A DNA stretch of 64,000 bases from Xanthobacter agilis (GTDB lineage Bacteria > Pseudomonadota > Alphaproteobacteria > Rhizobiales > Xanthobacteraceae): assembly GCF_021730435.1 (NCBI RefSeq), contig NZ_JABWGX010000002.1, forward strand, positions 1 through 64,000, in the 5' to 3' direction. Under the pieces are notes generated by a model. The model did not search any database and had not been told where the DNA came from. It saw only the letters and a program-made list of their open reading frames with translations. The translations under genes were made by a program, and so were the position numbers. Below, piece after piece: positions 1-8,249 of the stretch (its first letter is position 1; every line of letters begins with the position of its first letter).

Positions 1-75
1 GTCAGCCTTGGGGGCGTCAGCCTTGGGGGCGTCAGCCTTGGGGGCGTCAGCCTTGGGGGCGTCAGCCTTGGGGGC
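1..75 (-). repeat. 15-bp coding tandem repeat (ADAPK) in the efflux adaptor
   Basis: Five perfect copies of gtcagccttgggggc fill bases 1-75, with a degenerate sixth at 76-90. Read on the minus strand they encode Ala-Asp-Ala-Pro-Lys in frame. The array continues off the left edge, so copy number is unknown. Confidence 0.97.
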
Positions 76-1206
76 GTCAGCCATCTGCGGGGTCACCGTC
101 ACGCCGGGACGCACCCGCATCAGCCCGTTCACCACCACCACGTCTTGCGGCGTCAACCCTTCGAGGATCGCGCGCTGGTCGCCCACCGTGGCGCCGAGGG
201 TGACGAAGCGCTGCGAGACCGTGTTGTCGGGCCCCACCACATAGACAAACTTCTTCACCTGCTCCGTGCCGATGGCGGCATCGGGCACCACCATCACCTC
301 ATGCGGATCGGACGAATTGAGGCGGATGCGCGCGAACATGCCCGGCCGGAACAGGCCGTTGGGATTGTCGAACACCGCCCGCCCGCGGATGGTGCCGGTC
401 TCGCGGTCGATGACGTTGTTCAGGAAGTCCATCTTCCCGTTGTGAACGAAGCCCTTGTCATCGATGAGCTTCAGGGCCACCGGATCGCCCTTGATATCGG
501 CCTTGCGGCGCTGGATGCGCAGCAGTGAGGCCTCGTCGATGGTGAATTCGAAGCGGATGGGATTGGTGGAGACGATCACCGCCAGCAGGGTCGGCGAACC
601 ACCCGTGCCGCCGGTCACATAATTGCCCACCGACACCCGCCGGTCGCCGATCTGGCCGGAGACCGGCGCCTTCACCTCGGTGAAGTCCAGATCGAGCTGG
701 GCGGACCGCACGGCGGCTTCCTGCGACTGCACGGTGGCGGCGGCGGTGCGCTCGGCCTGGGTGCGCTGGTCGAAGGTCTGCTTGGAGATGGCCGTGGAGT
801 TGCGGTCCTCCAGCAGCGAGCGGGCGCGCTCGAGGTCGGCCTTCGTGAAGTCCAGGTTCGCCTGGGCCTGGGCGAGGTTCGCCTGGGCCTGCTGGAGGGC
901 GATCTTGAACGGGCGCTGATCGATGGTGAACAGCAGGTCGCCCTGCTTCACCAATTGCCCGTCCGTGAAGTGGATGGAGTCCAGATAGCCGGACACGCGG
1001 GCGCGCACGTTCACCTCGTCAATGGCGACGAAGCGGCCCACATATTCGTCCTGATCGGTCACGGTGCGGGTGGAAGGGTGCGCCACCGTCACCGGGGGCG
1101 CCGGCGGCGGCCCCGACTGCTGTGCGGTCGGCTGGCCACAGCCCGCGAGCGACAGCGCGAGAAGGGCAGGCGCGAAAAAGAAAGCTGAGCGCATGGGGTG
1201 CGTCAT
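1..1206 (-). CDS. RND efflux membrane fusion (periplasmic adaptor) lipoprotein, 3' end cut by window edge
   Basis: This is the periplasmic adaptor that couples an inner-membrane RND pump to an outer-membrane channel. 402 codons are visible and no stop is reached before base 1. The start ATG at 1206 has AGGAG nine bases upstream (1216-1220). A lipoprotein signal ends in the lipobox LAGC at Cys23. Then follow the barrel-sandwich lipoyl half (VRARVSGYL, LFTIDQRPF), an Ala/Gln-rich helical hairpin near residues 105-165, the second lipoyl half (VKAPVSGQIGDRRV) and a beta-barrel and membrane-proximal part ending VNGLMRVRPGVTV. The C-terminus runs into Ala-Asp-Ala-Pro-Lys repeats. The RND pump gene is expected just left of the window. 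The family is clear; the substrate is not. Confidence 0.9.
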   Translation of the reverse strand, partial: MTHPMRSAFFFAPALLALSLAGCGQPTAQQSGPPPAPPVTVAHPSTRTVTDQDEYVGRFVAIDEVNVRARVSGYLDSIHFTDGQLVKQGDLLFTIDQRPFKIALQQAQANLAQAQANLDFTKADLERARSLLEDRNSTAISKQTFDQRTQAERTAAATVQSQEAAVRSAQLDLDFTEVKAPVSGQIGDRRVSVGNYVTGGTGGSPTLLAVIVSTNPIRFEFTIDEASLLRIQRRKADIKGDPVALKLIDDKGFVHNGKMDFLNNVIDRETGTIRGRAVFDNPNGLFRPGMFARIRLNSSDPHEVMVVPDAAIGTEQVKKFVYVVGPDNTVSQRFVTLGATVGDQRAILEGLTPQDVVVVNGLMRVRPGVTVTPQMADAPKADAPKADAPKADAPKADAPKAD

Positions 1207-1222
1207 CAAATCCGGCTCCTGA

Positions 1223-1239
1223 CGGATCCTTGGGATCCG
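1223..1239. promoter_or_regulatory. inverted repeat upstream of efflux adaptor, candidate operator
   Basis: CGGATCC and GGATCCG flank a TTG spacer just upstream of the adaptor's ribosome-binding site. RND adaptors are often repressed by TetR-family proteins that bind such palindromes, but no regulator gene is visible here. The rest of the 1207-1440 gap shows nothing else recognisable. The operator role is inference. Confidence 0.3.
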
Positions 1240-1440
1240 CGAAAAATTCTGGGGCGAGGGGTTCGGCACTTCCCGCAACCGACGAGCCGAAACCGGAATG
1301 AGAGGCGTTGCGATAGCACAGCCCGGTGCGATGCAAAACGCCTGAATCGCGGAAATCGCCGTCGCCACGGACGTCAAAGGGCGGCGAACGGTCGACAGTG
1401 ACTTAATGGCAACGCCGCCGCCACGGTGCAAACGGACCAT

Positions 1441-2991
1441 TCACGACACCACGGCGGGCATATGCCGGCCCATGACGCCCGCCAGGAAGCGCCGGCCGAG
1501 CAACAGCCAGACGCTGGCAGCGTAAGCCGCCCCGCCGCCGAGCACGACCAGCGCCAGCATCACTTCCTCGCGACCGGGCATCCGCGCCGGCACAGCCAGC
1601 GCCGCCAGCGCCTGGGTGCCCCACAGGGCCAGCGCCACCACCACCAGCACCAGGGCGAGCCGCGCCAGATGCCCGCCCAGCGCCGCGTCCCCGAGCGGGA
1701 ATCCGCGCCGCCACGCGAACAGGATGAGCAGGCTCACATTGATCCAGCCGCCCACCGCCGTGGCGAAGGCAAGGCCCACCTGGGCCAACGGTCCCATCAG
1801 CGCGAACTTCAGCGCCACGTTCAGCGCCACCGCCGTAAGCGCGGCGATCATGGGGGTGCGGGTGTCGCCGCGGGCGTGAAAGGGCGCGATGAAGGCCCGC
1901 ACCACCACGAAGGCGAGCAGGCCGAAACCGTAGGCCCGAAGGGTCGCCGCCGCATCGGCCGCGTCCGCCGTGGTGAAGGCGCCGCGCGCGAACAGGGCGC
2001 GCATGGTGAGGTCCGGCACCACCAGCGCCGCCGCCACGAAGGGAAGGCCGAGCAAGGTGGACAATTCGATGCAACGGGCCTGCGCGTGGGCGGCGCCGGC
2101 ATCGTCTTTCACCGCAAGCCGCCGCGCCATCTCCGGCAGCAGCACGGTGCCGACCGCGATGCCCACCACGCCGATGGGCAATTGATTGATGCGGTCCGCA
2201 TAATAGAGCGCCGAGAGGGCGCCCGAGGGCAGGAAGGTGGCGATGATGGTGTCGGCGAACAGCGCGATCTGCACCCCCGCCGAGCCGATGATGGCCGGAC
2301 CCAGGGCCTTGAGGAACTGCCGCGTGCCCGAATCCATCTTCGGCCAGCCGAACCGCAGGCCGATGCCGTGCCGCTCCGCGTCGAGCCCCACCCAGAACAA
2401 TTGCGCCACGCCGGAAATGAGCACGCCCCACGCCGCCGCATGGCCGGCGGTGGGAAACAGCGCCGCCGCGAGCAGGGTGCTGACCATGCAGATGTTGAGC
2501 AGGATGGGCGAGGCCGCCGCCACCCAGAAGCGTTCGGACGCATTGAGGGCGCCCGACACCAGCGTCGCCACCGAGATCAGCGCCAGATAGGGAAAGGTGA
2601 TGCGGGTCAGCGTCACCGCCAGCTCGAACCGCGCCCCATCCTCGGCGAGACCCGGCGCCAGCAGCCCCACGAACTCGCGCGTGAAGCCGAGCGCCAGCAC
2701 CAGCAGCACCCCATGCACCAGCATCATGGCGGTGAGGATCTCGTCGGCGAACTGCCGGGCCGCCGGCACCCCGTCCTGTTCCCTCAGGCGCGCATAGGTG
2801 GGCACGAAGGCCGCGTTGAACGCCCCTTCCGCGAAGATGGCGCGGAAATGATTCGGCAGCCGGAACGCCACCAGGAAGGCATCGGCCACCGGCCCGGCGC
2901 CGAGCACCGCCGCCATCACCACGTCGCGGATGAAGCCGGCGAGGCGCGAGAGCAGGGTGAAGCCGCCGACGGAAAGGATGGAGCGAAACAT
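1441..2991 (-). CDS. murJ: MurJ/MviN lipid II flippase
   Basis: MurJ moves undecaprenyl-linked peptidoglycan precursor (lipid II) across the inner membrane. The 516-residue protein is of full family length with many hydrophobic segments. The N-terminus is characteristic: LLSRLAGFIRDVVMAAVLGAG, then ADAFLVAFRLPNHFRAIFAEG with FNAAFVPTYARL. The ATG at 2991 begins directly at the conserved MFRSILSVGGFTLLSR segment. It is transcribed towards the efflux adaptor with a 234-bp gap, and the Uma2 gene lies 120 bp upstream on the same strand. No other peptidoglycan gene is adjacent, as is common for murJ in Rhizobiales. Confidence 0.96.
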   Translation of the reverse strand: MFRSILSVGGFTLLSRLAGFIRDVVMAAVLGAGPVADAFLVAFRLPNHFRAIFAEGAFNAAFVPTYARLREQDGVPAARQFADEILTAMMLVHGVLLVLALGFTREFVGLLAPGLAEDGARFELAVTLTRITFPYLALISVATLVSGALNASERFWVAAASPILLNICMVSTLLAAALFPTAGHAAAWGVLISGVAQLFWVGLDAERHGIGLRFGWPKMDSGTRQFLKALGPAIIGSAGVQIALFADTIIATFLPSGALSALYYADRINQLPIGVVGIAVGTVLLPEMARRLAVKDDAGAAHAQARCIELSTLLGLPFVAAALVVPDLTMRALFARGAFTTADAADAAATLRAYGFGLLAFVVVRAFIAPFHARGDTRTPMIAALTAVALNVALKFALMGPLAQVGLAFATAVGGWINVSLLILFAWRRGFPLGDAALGGHLARLALVLVVVALALWGTQALAALAVPARMPGREEVMLALVVLGGGAAYAASVWLLLGRRFLAGVMGRHMPAVVS

Positions 2992-3111
2992 GGAGCCTGG
3001 CGCGCCGTGGTGAGAGCGGCGCGAAAGCTAGCCGTTCGCGCGCCCCGGCGCCAGCGCGCCGACATCACGGGACGGCGTGACGCGGCGTGCGGCCTGCGCG
3101 CGGTCACGCCC

Positions 3112-3702
3112 TCAGACTTGAGCGTCCGGCGTAAAGCTGACCCGGTCGTAGAGGTCGGCCATGGCCAGAGTCGCGCCGATGGCGGGCAGATGGAACACGC
3201 CGTCGAGGCCCGCCTGTTCCTCCAGGCCCCAGGGCGCGGCGGCACCGCCCTCCGGCCGCCAGAGCAGCGCCCGCGGCGCCTCCGGCTCGACGATGAGAAT
3301 ATAGGCGAGGCCGGGCACCGATTTGTACTCTTCCAGCTTGCGCAGAAGGTCGATGCCGCGCGTGGAGGCCGACAGAACCTCGATCACGAGGCGGGGATCG
3401 CTTGCCAATTGGGCGCGATCATCCAGCGCCCCACAGTCCACGCTCACATCGGGGCGGCGCACATTGCCATTGGGAACGACGATGGCGATGTCGGCCGTGG
3501 ATGGCTCACACGGCTTCCCCTTCAACGACTGGCGCAGTCCCGCGATGGCATTGACGACAATCCGGTCGTGCCGCCGGCTCGCGCCCGTCATGGCCCGCAC
3601 CGGCACCCCCTCCACAAGCTCGTAGCGCACGCATTCCTCGCCCCTCAGGGCGAGGAATGCGGCGACGGTCAGGCGGGGGGCGATGCGCGCGGCGTCGGCC
3701 AT
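3112..3702 (-). CDS. Uma2 family (DUF820) PD-(D/E)XK-fold protein
   Basis: A 196-residue protein with the restriction-endonuclease-like core of the Uma2/DUF820 family: RRPDVSVDCG, then LVIEVLSAST, then a lysine/tyrosine segment KLEEYKSVPGLAYILI. The N-terminal YELVEGVPVRAM is the usual 'R-Y-E-L-V-E-G' entry of the family. Such proteins are abundant in cyanobacteria and scattered singly in other bacteria. Their substrate is not established, so nuclease activity is inferred from the fold. It stands alone between murJ and the aminotransferase, on the same strand as both, with no partner gene. Confidence 0.85.
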   Translation of the reverse strand: MADAARIAPRLTVAAFLALRGEECVRYELVEGVPVRAMTGASRRHDRIVVNAIAGLRQSLKGKPCEPSTADIAIVVPNGNVRRPDVSVDCGALDDRAQLASDPRLVIEVLSASTRGIDLLRKLEEYKSVPGLAYILIVEPEAPRALLWRPEGGAAAPWGLEEQAGLDGVFHLPAIGATLAMADLYDRVSFTPDAQV

Positions 3703-3772
3703 GGGTCCGAGGGTCCCTGAAAGGTGATCTCGAACCGATCATAGCATGGCTGGAACGCCGGCGACCGGACCC

Positions 3773-4924
3773 TCAGCGACCAAGGCCGCGGCGCACCGCG
3801 TCGACGATGCGATCCTGCGTCGCCGCGTCGAGATAGGCGTGCATGGGCAGGGAAATGACTTCCTCCGCCAGCGCCTCGCACACGGGCAGGATGGCGCCCG
3901 CCGCCGGATAATGGCGATAGGCCGGCTGAAGGTGCATGGGCAGGCGGTAATAAACCGCCGTGGGCACGCCGTCCGCCTTCAGCGCGTCGGCGAGGCCGTC
4001 GCGCACGCCGGGAGGCAGGCGCAGGGTGTATTGCGCCCACACCGAGGTCGCGCGCGGATCGATCACCGGCACGGTGGCCACGTCCTTCAGCAGCGCATTG
4101 TAGCGCTTGGCCACCACATCGCGCGCCGCGATCTCCTCCTCGAAGATGGCGAGCTTCTCCAGCAGCACCGCCGCCTGAACCGTATCGAGGCGGGCCGTCA
4201 TGCCGATCCGCACGTTCTGGTATTTATCCACGCCCTGGCCGTGCTCGCGCAGGCTTTTCAGGATGGTCGCCAGCTCTTCGCTGTCGGTGAAGATGGCGCC
4301 GCCGTCGCCATAGGCGCCGAGCGGCTTGGCCGGGAAGAAAGAGGTGGCGGTGGCATCGCCGATGGAACCGGTCCGCCGGTTGTTCCAGGTGCCGCCGAAG
4401 CCCTGGGCGGTGTCGCACAGCACCTTCAGCCCATGCTTCTCGGCGATGGGCAGGAGCGCGTCATAGTCCGCCGGCTGGCCGAACAGGTCCACCGGGATCA
4501 CCGCCTTGGGGGTGAGCCCCTGCTCGACGGCGATGGCGATCGCCAGTTCCAGGCTCTCCGGGTCCATGTTGAAGGTGTCTTCCTTCACATCCACGAACAC
4601 CGGGGTGGCGCCGACCCATGGCACCACCTCGGCGGTGGCGCAGAAGGTGAAGGCGGGGCAGAACACCGCGTCGCCCGGCTTCAGGCCCCACGCCATCAGG
4701 ATGAGGGCCAGGGCATCGGTGCCGGAGGAACAGGTGACCGCATATTTGGAGCCGGCGAACGCCGCCAGCTTCTCTTCGAGCTCACCCACCTGCGGGCCGT
4801 TGATGAAGCGGCAGGAGGAGAGCACCGCCTGCACCGCATCATCGATCCTCTTGCCGATGCGGGCGCGCTGCGCCGCAAGATCGATGAAGGCGATGGGCGC
4901 GGCGGCCGTCGCGGAAGACGTCAT
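3773..4924 (-). CDS. DegT/DnrJ/EryC1/StrS family PLP aminotransferase
   Basis: A PLP-dependent sugar aminotransferase of 383 residues. The family entry IAFIDLAAQRARIGKRIDDAV is followed by FINGPQVGELEEKLAAF, the CSSGTDAL cofactor loop, the PVDLFGQPADYD segment and a TSFFPAKPLGAYGDGGAIF stretch containing the Schiff-base lysine. The frame is open upstream to 5035, but the ATG at 4924 is preferred because it has AGGA about eight bases upstream and avoids overlap with the dehydrogenase. Paired with the Gfo/Idh/MocA gene 61 bp upstream, it resembles the WbpB/WbpE couple that oxidises and then aminates a UDP-sugar at C3. The exact sugar is inference. Confidence 0.9.
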   Translation of the reverse strand: MTSSATAAAPIAFIDLAAQRARIGKRIDDAVQAVLSSCRFINGPQVGELEEKLAAFAGSKYAVTCSSGTDALALILMAWGLKPGDAVFCPAFTFCATAEVVPWVGATPVFVDVKEDTFNMDPESLELAIAIAVEQGLTPKAVIPVDLFGQPADYDALLPIAEKHGLKVLCDTAQGFGGTWNNRRTGSIGDATATSFFPAKPLGAYGDGGAIFTDSEELATILKSLREHGQGVDKYQNVRIGMTARLDTVQAAVLLEKLAIFEEEIAARDVVAKRYNALLKDVATVPVIDPRATSVWAQYTLRLPPGVRDGLADALKADGVPTAVYYRLPMHLQPAYRHYPAAGAILPVCEALAEEVISLPMHAYLDAATQDRIVDAVRRGLGR

Positions 4925-4985
4925 GAGCCAAGTCCTGAAAGAGGACGCGCGCCACGGGGGAACGCATCCTGAAATGAAGATCGAA

Positions 4986-5969
4986 TCAACCGACGGCGCG
5001 CCGCTGGGCGGGCGCCGCGGCGCCATGCTCGGCAAGGCACGAGATGGCGATCTCGAGGCTCGCCACGCCCTGCTCGCCGGTCACCTCCGGCGTGCGCCCG
5101 GTGCGCACGGCGGCAAGGAAGTTTTCGAGCTCCGCCCGGAGCGGCTCGGCATAGGCCACCGGCAGGTGCCGGGTGGAATAGGAGCCGTCCGGCCGGTAGT
5201 CGAAATGCTCGGTCACCTGCCGGGTGAGCAGGTCGCCGATCACATACTTCTTGGCGGTGGCCACATGCACCGTGCGCGCCTTGAAGGGGGTCAGCCAATT
5301 GGTGTTGATGTGGGCGAGCACGCCCGATGCGGTGCGGAACTGCAGCAGCGCAATATCCTCGCGCGCAGCGAGCGCGGCCGAGGTCTGCGGCTGCACCTCG
5401 GCGATTTCCGAATCGGTCAGCCAGCGGATCAGGTCGATATCGTGCACAGCCAGATCGATCACCACGCCCACATTGGACATGCGGGGCGGGAACGGCCCCA
5501 CGCGGGTGAAGGCCACCGACAGGATGTGCTCGCCGCGGATGGCTTCCTTCACCGCGCGCACCGCCGGATTGAAGCGTTCCACATGGCCGATCATGAGGGT
5601 CACGCCCTTCTGGCGGGCCGCCTCGACGATCTCGCGGCCTTCCTCGGCGGTGGAGGCAATGGGCTTTTCCACCAGCACGGAACAGCCGGCGCCGATCACG
5701 TCCAGGGCGATCTTGTGGTGCAGATGGGTCGGGGCCGCCACCACCACGGCATCGAGGCCGAGATCGAGCAGCGCCCGGTGGTCGCCCACCGCTTTGCAGC
5801 CAAGGAAGCTCGCCACGCGCTCCGCCTGGGCCTGGTCGGGGTCCGCCACCGCCACCAGCTCGGCGCCGGGCAGCTCCGCAAGAACGCGGGCGTGGTTGGA
5901 ACCCATGATGCCGATGCCCGTGACACCGACGCGAAGGGCACGCGCCTCGGGCGCAGCCGGATGAGCCAT
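4986..5969 (-). CDS. Gfo/Idh/MocA family NAD(P)-dependent sugar dehydrogenase
   Basis: The N-terminal Rossmann motif reads RVGVTGIGIMGSNHARVLAEL, followed by the cofactor strand VAVADPDQA and the family's EKPIASTAEEG segment whose lysine is catalytic. The C-terminal half has the usual alpha/beta fold with VVIDLAVHDIDLIRWL. ATG at 5969 gives 327 residues with GAGGG a few bases upstream; in-frame starts farther out (to 6011) add residues not seen in the family. It lies directly upstream of the DegT aminotransferase, on the same strand, and probably supplies the 3-keto sugar for it. Substrate not readable from sequence. Confidence 0.88.
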   Translation of the reverse strand: MAHPAAPEARALRVGVTGIGIMGSNHARVLAELPGAELVAVADPDQAQAERVASFLGCKAVGDHRALLDLGLDAVVVAAPTHLHHKIALDVIGAGCSVLVEKPIASTAEEGREIVEAARQKGVTLMIGHVERFNPAVRAVKEAIRGEHILSVAFTRVGPFPPRMSNVGVVIDLAVHDIDLIRWLTDSEIAEVQPQTSAALAAREDIALLQFRTASGVLAHINTNWLTPFKARTVHVATAKKYVIGDLLTRQVTEHFDYRPDGSYSTRHLPVAYAEPLRAELENFLAAVRTGRTPEVTGEQGVASLEIAISCLAEHGAAAPAQRRAVG

Positions 5970-6194
5970 CACAGCCCTCACTCTATTGTTCACGGTGCCG
6001 GCTCCTAGCACGACAACCGCGCAAGAAGCGAGGCGGCTTGCGAAACTGGCCCCGCCGCAGCGTTCAAGAATTGCGTCCCCGTGTTACCGGACCGCGCCTT
6101 GACGCTGCGACGATTCGACCTTCGTGAACGGCCGCGCCGCCCCCGCCTGGTGCCGCGCCCTTCCCTCGAAGCGCCCACGCGATTAAGACCAACC

Positions 6195-6247
6195 GCCCCG
6201 GTCGCCGACCGGGGCAAAGAAGATTTCGCTCAAGCGCCGCGTGGGCT
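6195..6247 (+). repeat. dispersed intergenic repeat, family B copy 1
   Basis: A roughly 50-bp segment in the gap upstream of panD resembles 15582-15633. Both begin CCCCGGTC, close a short hairpin with GACCGG, then share TTCGCTCA, GCGCCGCG and GGGCT in order. The remainder of the 5970-6317 gap has no gene that I can support. Confidence 0.6.
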
Positions 6248-6317
6248 GCACCCGTGACGCGCCAGAGACACGCGACAATACGAGATGCACCCTCACGAGA
6301 AGCGGGCAGGAACACCC

Positions 6318-6773
6318 ATGCGCAAGATCGTCGCCGGCAAGCTGCACGGCATCACCGTCACCGGGGCGGACCTCAACTACCACGGCTCCATCACCCTCGA
6401 CCCGGACCATTGCGAGGAAGCCGGCATCCTGCCGATGGAGTTCGTGGAGATCTGGAACCGCAATTCCGGCGCCCGCATCTCCACCTATGTCATCCTCGGC
6501 GAGCGCGGCTCGCGCTGCTGCGTGCTCAACGGCGCCGCCGCCCGCACCTGCCAGCCCGGCGACGAGGTCATCATCTGCAATTCGGTCTATGTCGGCGAGG
6601 ACGAGATCCCGGCCCTGAAGCCGCGCGTGCTCACCTTCGACAAGGACAACCGCGTCACCGGCCGGCTTGTATACGAGGTCACGCGCGAGGCCGACGGGCG
6701 CTGGCGCTTCGCCATCCGCGACGAAAGCGGCACCGCCCAGCCCATTCCCCTGCGCAGCGCGCCGCGCAATTGA
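6318..6773 (+). CDS. panD: aspartate 1-decarboxylase precursor
   Basis: PanD decarboxylates L-aspartate to beta-alanine for pantothenate and coenzyme A. The 151-residue proenzyme starts [19 protein letters not shown] and has the self-cleavage site Tyr-His-Gly23-Ser24, where Ser24 becomes the pyruvoyl cofactor. Downstream are the family segments [13 protein letters not shown] and NGAAAR. ATG at 6318 is chosen because it aligns with the family start; the frame also opens at 6285. It is a little longer than the roughly 126-residue E. coli enzyme because of a C-terminal tail. It is monocistronic and followed at once by a strong terminator. Confidence 0.95.
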   Translation: MRKIVAGKLHGITVTGADLNYHGSITLDPDHCEEAGILPMEFVEIWNRNSGARISTYVILGERGSRCCVLNGAAARTCQPGDEVIICNSVYVGEDEIPALKPRVLTFDKDNRVTGRLVYEVTREADGRWRFAIRDESGTAQPIPLRSAPRN

Positions 6774-6799
6774 GGCCTCCGGCGGGCGGCGCCCAAACG

Positions 6800-6837
6800 A
6801 AAAGGGGCTCCCCGGCATGGGCCGGGGAGCCCCTTTT
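6800..6837. terminator. bidirectional intrinsic terminator between panD and the outer-membrane gene
   Basis: A perfect 17-bp stem (aaaaggggctccccggc and its complement) with a 4-nt loop begins in four A and ends in four T, so it can terminate transcripts from either strand. It sits between the ends of the convergent panD and omp genes. Confidence 0.9.
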
Positions 6838-6851
6838 ACATGCGGCGGCGA

Positions 6852-7550
6852 TCAGAACTTGTAGTTCACGCCGGCCTTCACGGTGTTCATGGTCAGGCCA
6901 GACGACACCGATTCCAGGGACGGATAGACGATGCTCTTGTCGCCGAGGTCGATGTAGAGATATTCGGCCTTGACCGTCCAGTTGTTGGTGATGGCGTATT
7001 CGGCGCCGCCACCCACGGTCCAGCCCCAGCGGGTGCCATCCGAGGACACGCCCCAAGGACCGGTAAAGCTGGTCTTGGCCCAGGCCGCGCCACCCGTGAA
7101 ATAGGGCAGGAAGCGGTCGAAGGCATAGCCGACACGGCCGCGGATGGTGCCGAAATAATCCACGTTCGACGAGGTGGTGAAGCCGGTGGCCGGGCCACCC
7201 ACCAGCACCGCGCTCTGGCCGATGTCGGCGAACTCCAGATCGGCTTCGGCACCGATCACCACATTGTTGGCGAACTGGAAATTGTAGCCGGTCTGGACAC
7301 CGCCGAACACGCCGTTCGAATTGCCGACGTCATAGCCGTAGGTGATGCCGCCCGAGGTGACGTCAAACGAGTTGGAGGCCCAGCCCCAGCCCACGTTGCC
7401 GCCGACGTAGAAGCCCGTCCACGAGAACATGGCCACGGGCACCACGGCCGCCTTCACGGGATATTGGTAGCGCCCGGACAGATCGGCGGCGGACGCAGAA
7501 CCGGCCAGAAGAGCCAGGGCGGACACGCCCAGCAAAGTACGCTTCAACAT
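6852..7550 (-). CDS. Omp25/Omp31-like outer-membrane beta-barrel protein
   Basis: A 232-residue porin-like barrel of the type common on rhizobial and Brucella cell surfaces. A classical signal peptide (MLKRTLLGVSALALLAGSASA) is followed by ADLSGRYQYP and the family's FSWTGFYVGGNVGWGW. Alternating strands include GGVQTGYNFQF, ADLEFADIG and FGTIRGRVGYAFDRFLPYFTGG, ending NTVKAGVNYKF with the terminal phenylalanine used for outer-membrane insertion. Codon use matches strongly expressed genes. It stands alone with a long upstream region (7551-8249) and a shared terminator downstream. Confidence 0.92.
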   Translation of the reverse strand: MLKRTLLGVSALALLAGSASAADLSGRYQYPVKAAVVPVAMFSWTGFYVGGNVGWGWASNSFDVTSGGITYGYDVGNSNGVFGGVQTGYNFQFANNVVIGAEADLEFADIGQSAVLVGGPATGFTTSSNVDYFGTIRGRVGYAFDRFLPYFTGGAAWAKTSFTGPWGVSSDGTRWGWTVGGGAEYAITNNWTVKAEYLYIDLGDKSIVYPSLESVSSGLTMNTVKAGVNYKF

Positions 7551-8249
7551 GACGGATACCTTCTTGCTTCAATTCGGCCCACCCGAAGGCGAACGCCGAT
7601 CATGGGAGACTTCATACAGACCCGCGCCGCACAGGTCTGTAGCGACTGCGCCACACCGACCAAATCAAAAACGGCCGAGATGTGGCAGACTCTTTCCCTT
7701 TCGTTACCGCACTCAGAGCACGGAATGTCAAACAAGGCGCCGTTGCGGCATCATCACAGTTGCGCCCCATTTCTGGAACCTTCCATTCGCTCCGAAACCT
7801 GAACAGATAGTTGAGATCCACAGATTCAATATTATCTACGAAGATCTGTAAACAGTGGACAACGGGCCAAGAAAGCCAATCACAGCCACGTTTTACAGCC
7901 CGCCTCTCAACCTCCGCCACACATCCCGGACGCCTCGCAACCCCGCCGCCAGCGCACCGCGCCGGCTTGGGGCCAGCGGCTTCACTCTCGCAGGAAAAGC
8001 CTGCGCAAATTTGGCCGCACCGGCACCGATGCGGCCTATGCTGAACGCTCCGTAAACGGATCAACACATTGATTTTGAAGATGAACGGCATCAAGCACAC
8101 GCGGCCCCGCGCGGGCTGCGGGGCAGCTCCTCGCCGACAGGGTTGATAGTTCCTGACCACGGCGCGCCGCGGCCCTCGCGTGCAATCTCCCTCGGCCCCG
8201 GCCGCGCCTGCCCCTGGTTCTGGCGGCCACGACTGCCTAAGTTGCGCCC
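7551..8249. other. 700-bp divergent intergenic region between omp and uvrC
   Basis: No convincing gene is present on either strand. The segment 7790-7870 is clearly more AT-rich than its surroundings and contains ACAGAT at 7821 and ATCTGT at 7845 as a loose inverted repeat, which could be part of the omp promoter region. From about 8095 the sequence is very GC-rich with short self-complementary runs. Promoters for omp and uvrC must lie here, but no -35/-10 pair is distinct enough to name. Confidence 0.5.

Noticed and set aside
1-90. Possible CRISPR or satellite array at the left edge
   Set aside because: Units are directly adjacent with no spacers and are in frame in the adaptor protein.
1426-3720. 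764-codon plus-strand frame across murJ and the Uma2 gene
   Set aside because: It spans two real genes of the other strand and has shadow composition (Arg, His, Gln).
7612-8160. Minus-strand 182-codon frame in the omp-uvrC gap
   Set aside because: Composition does not match neighbouring coding bias, and no start context or domain is visible.
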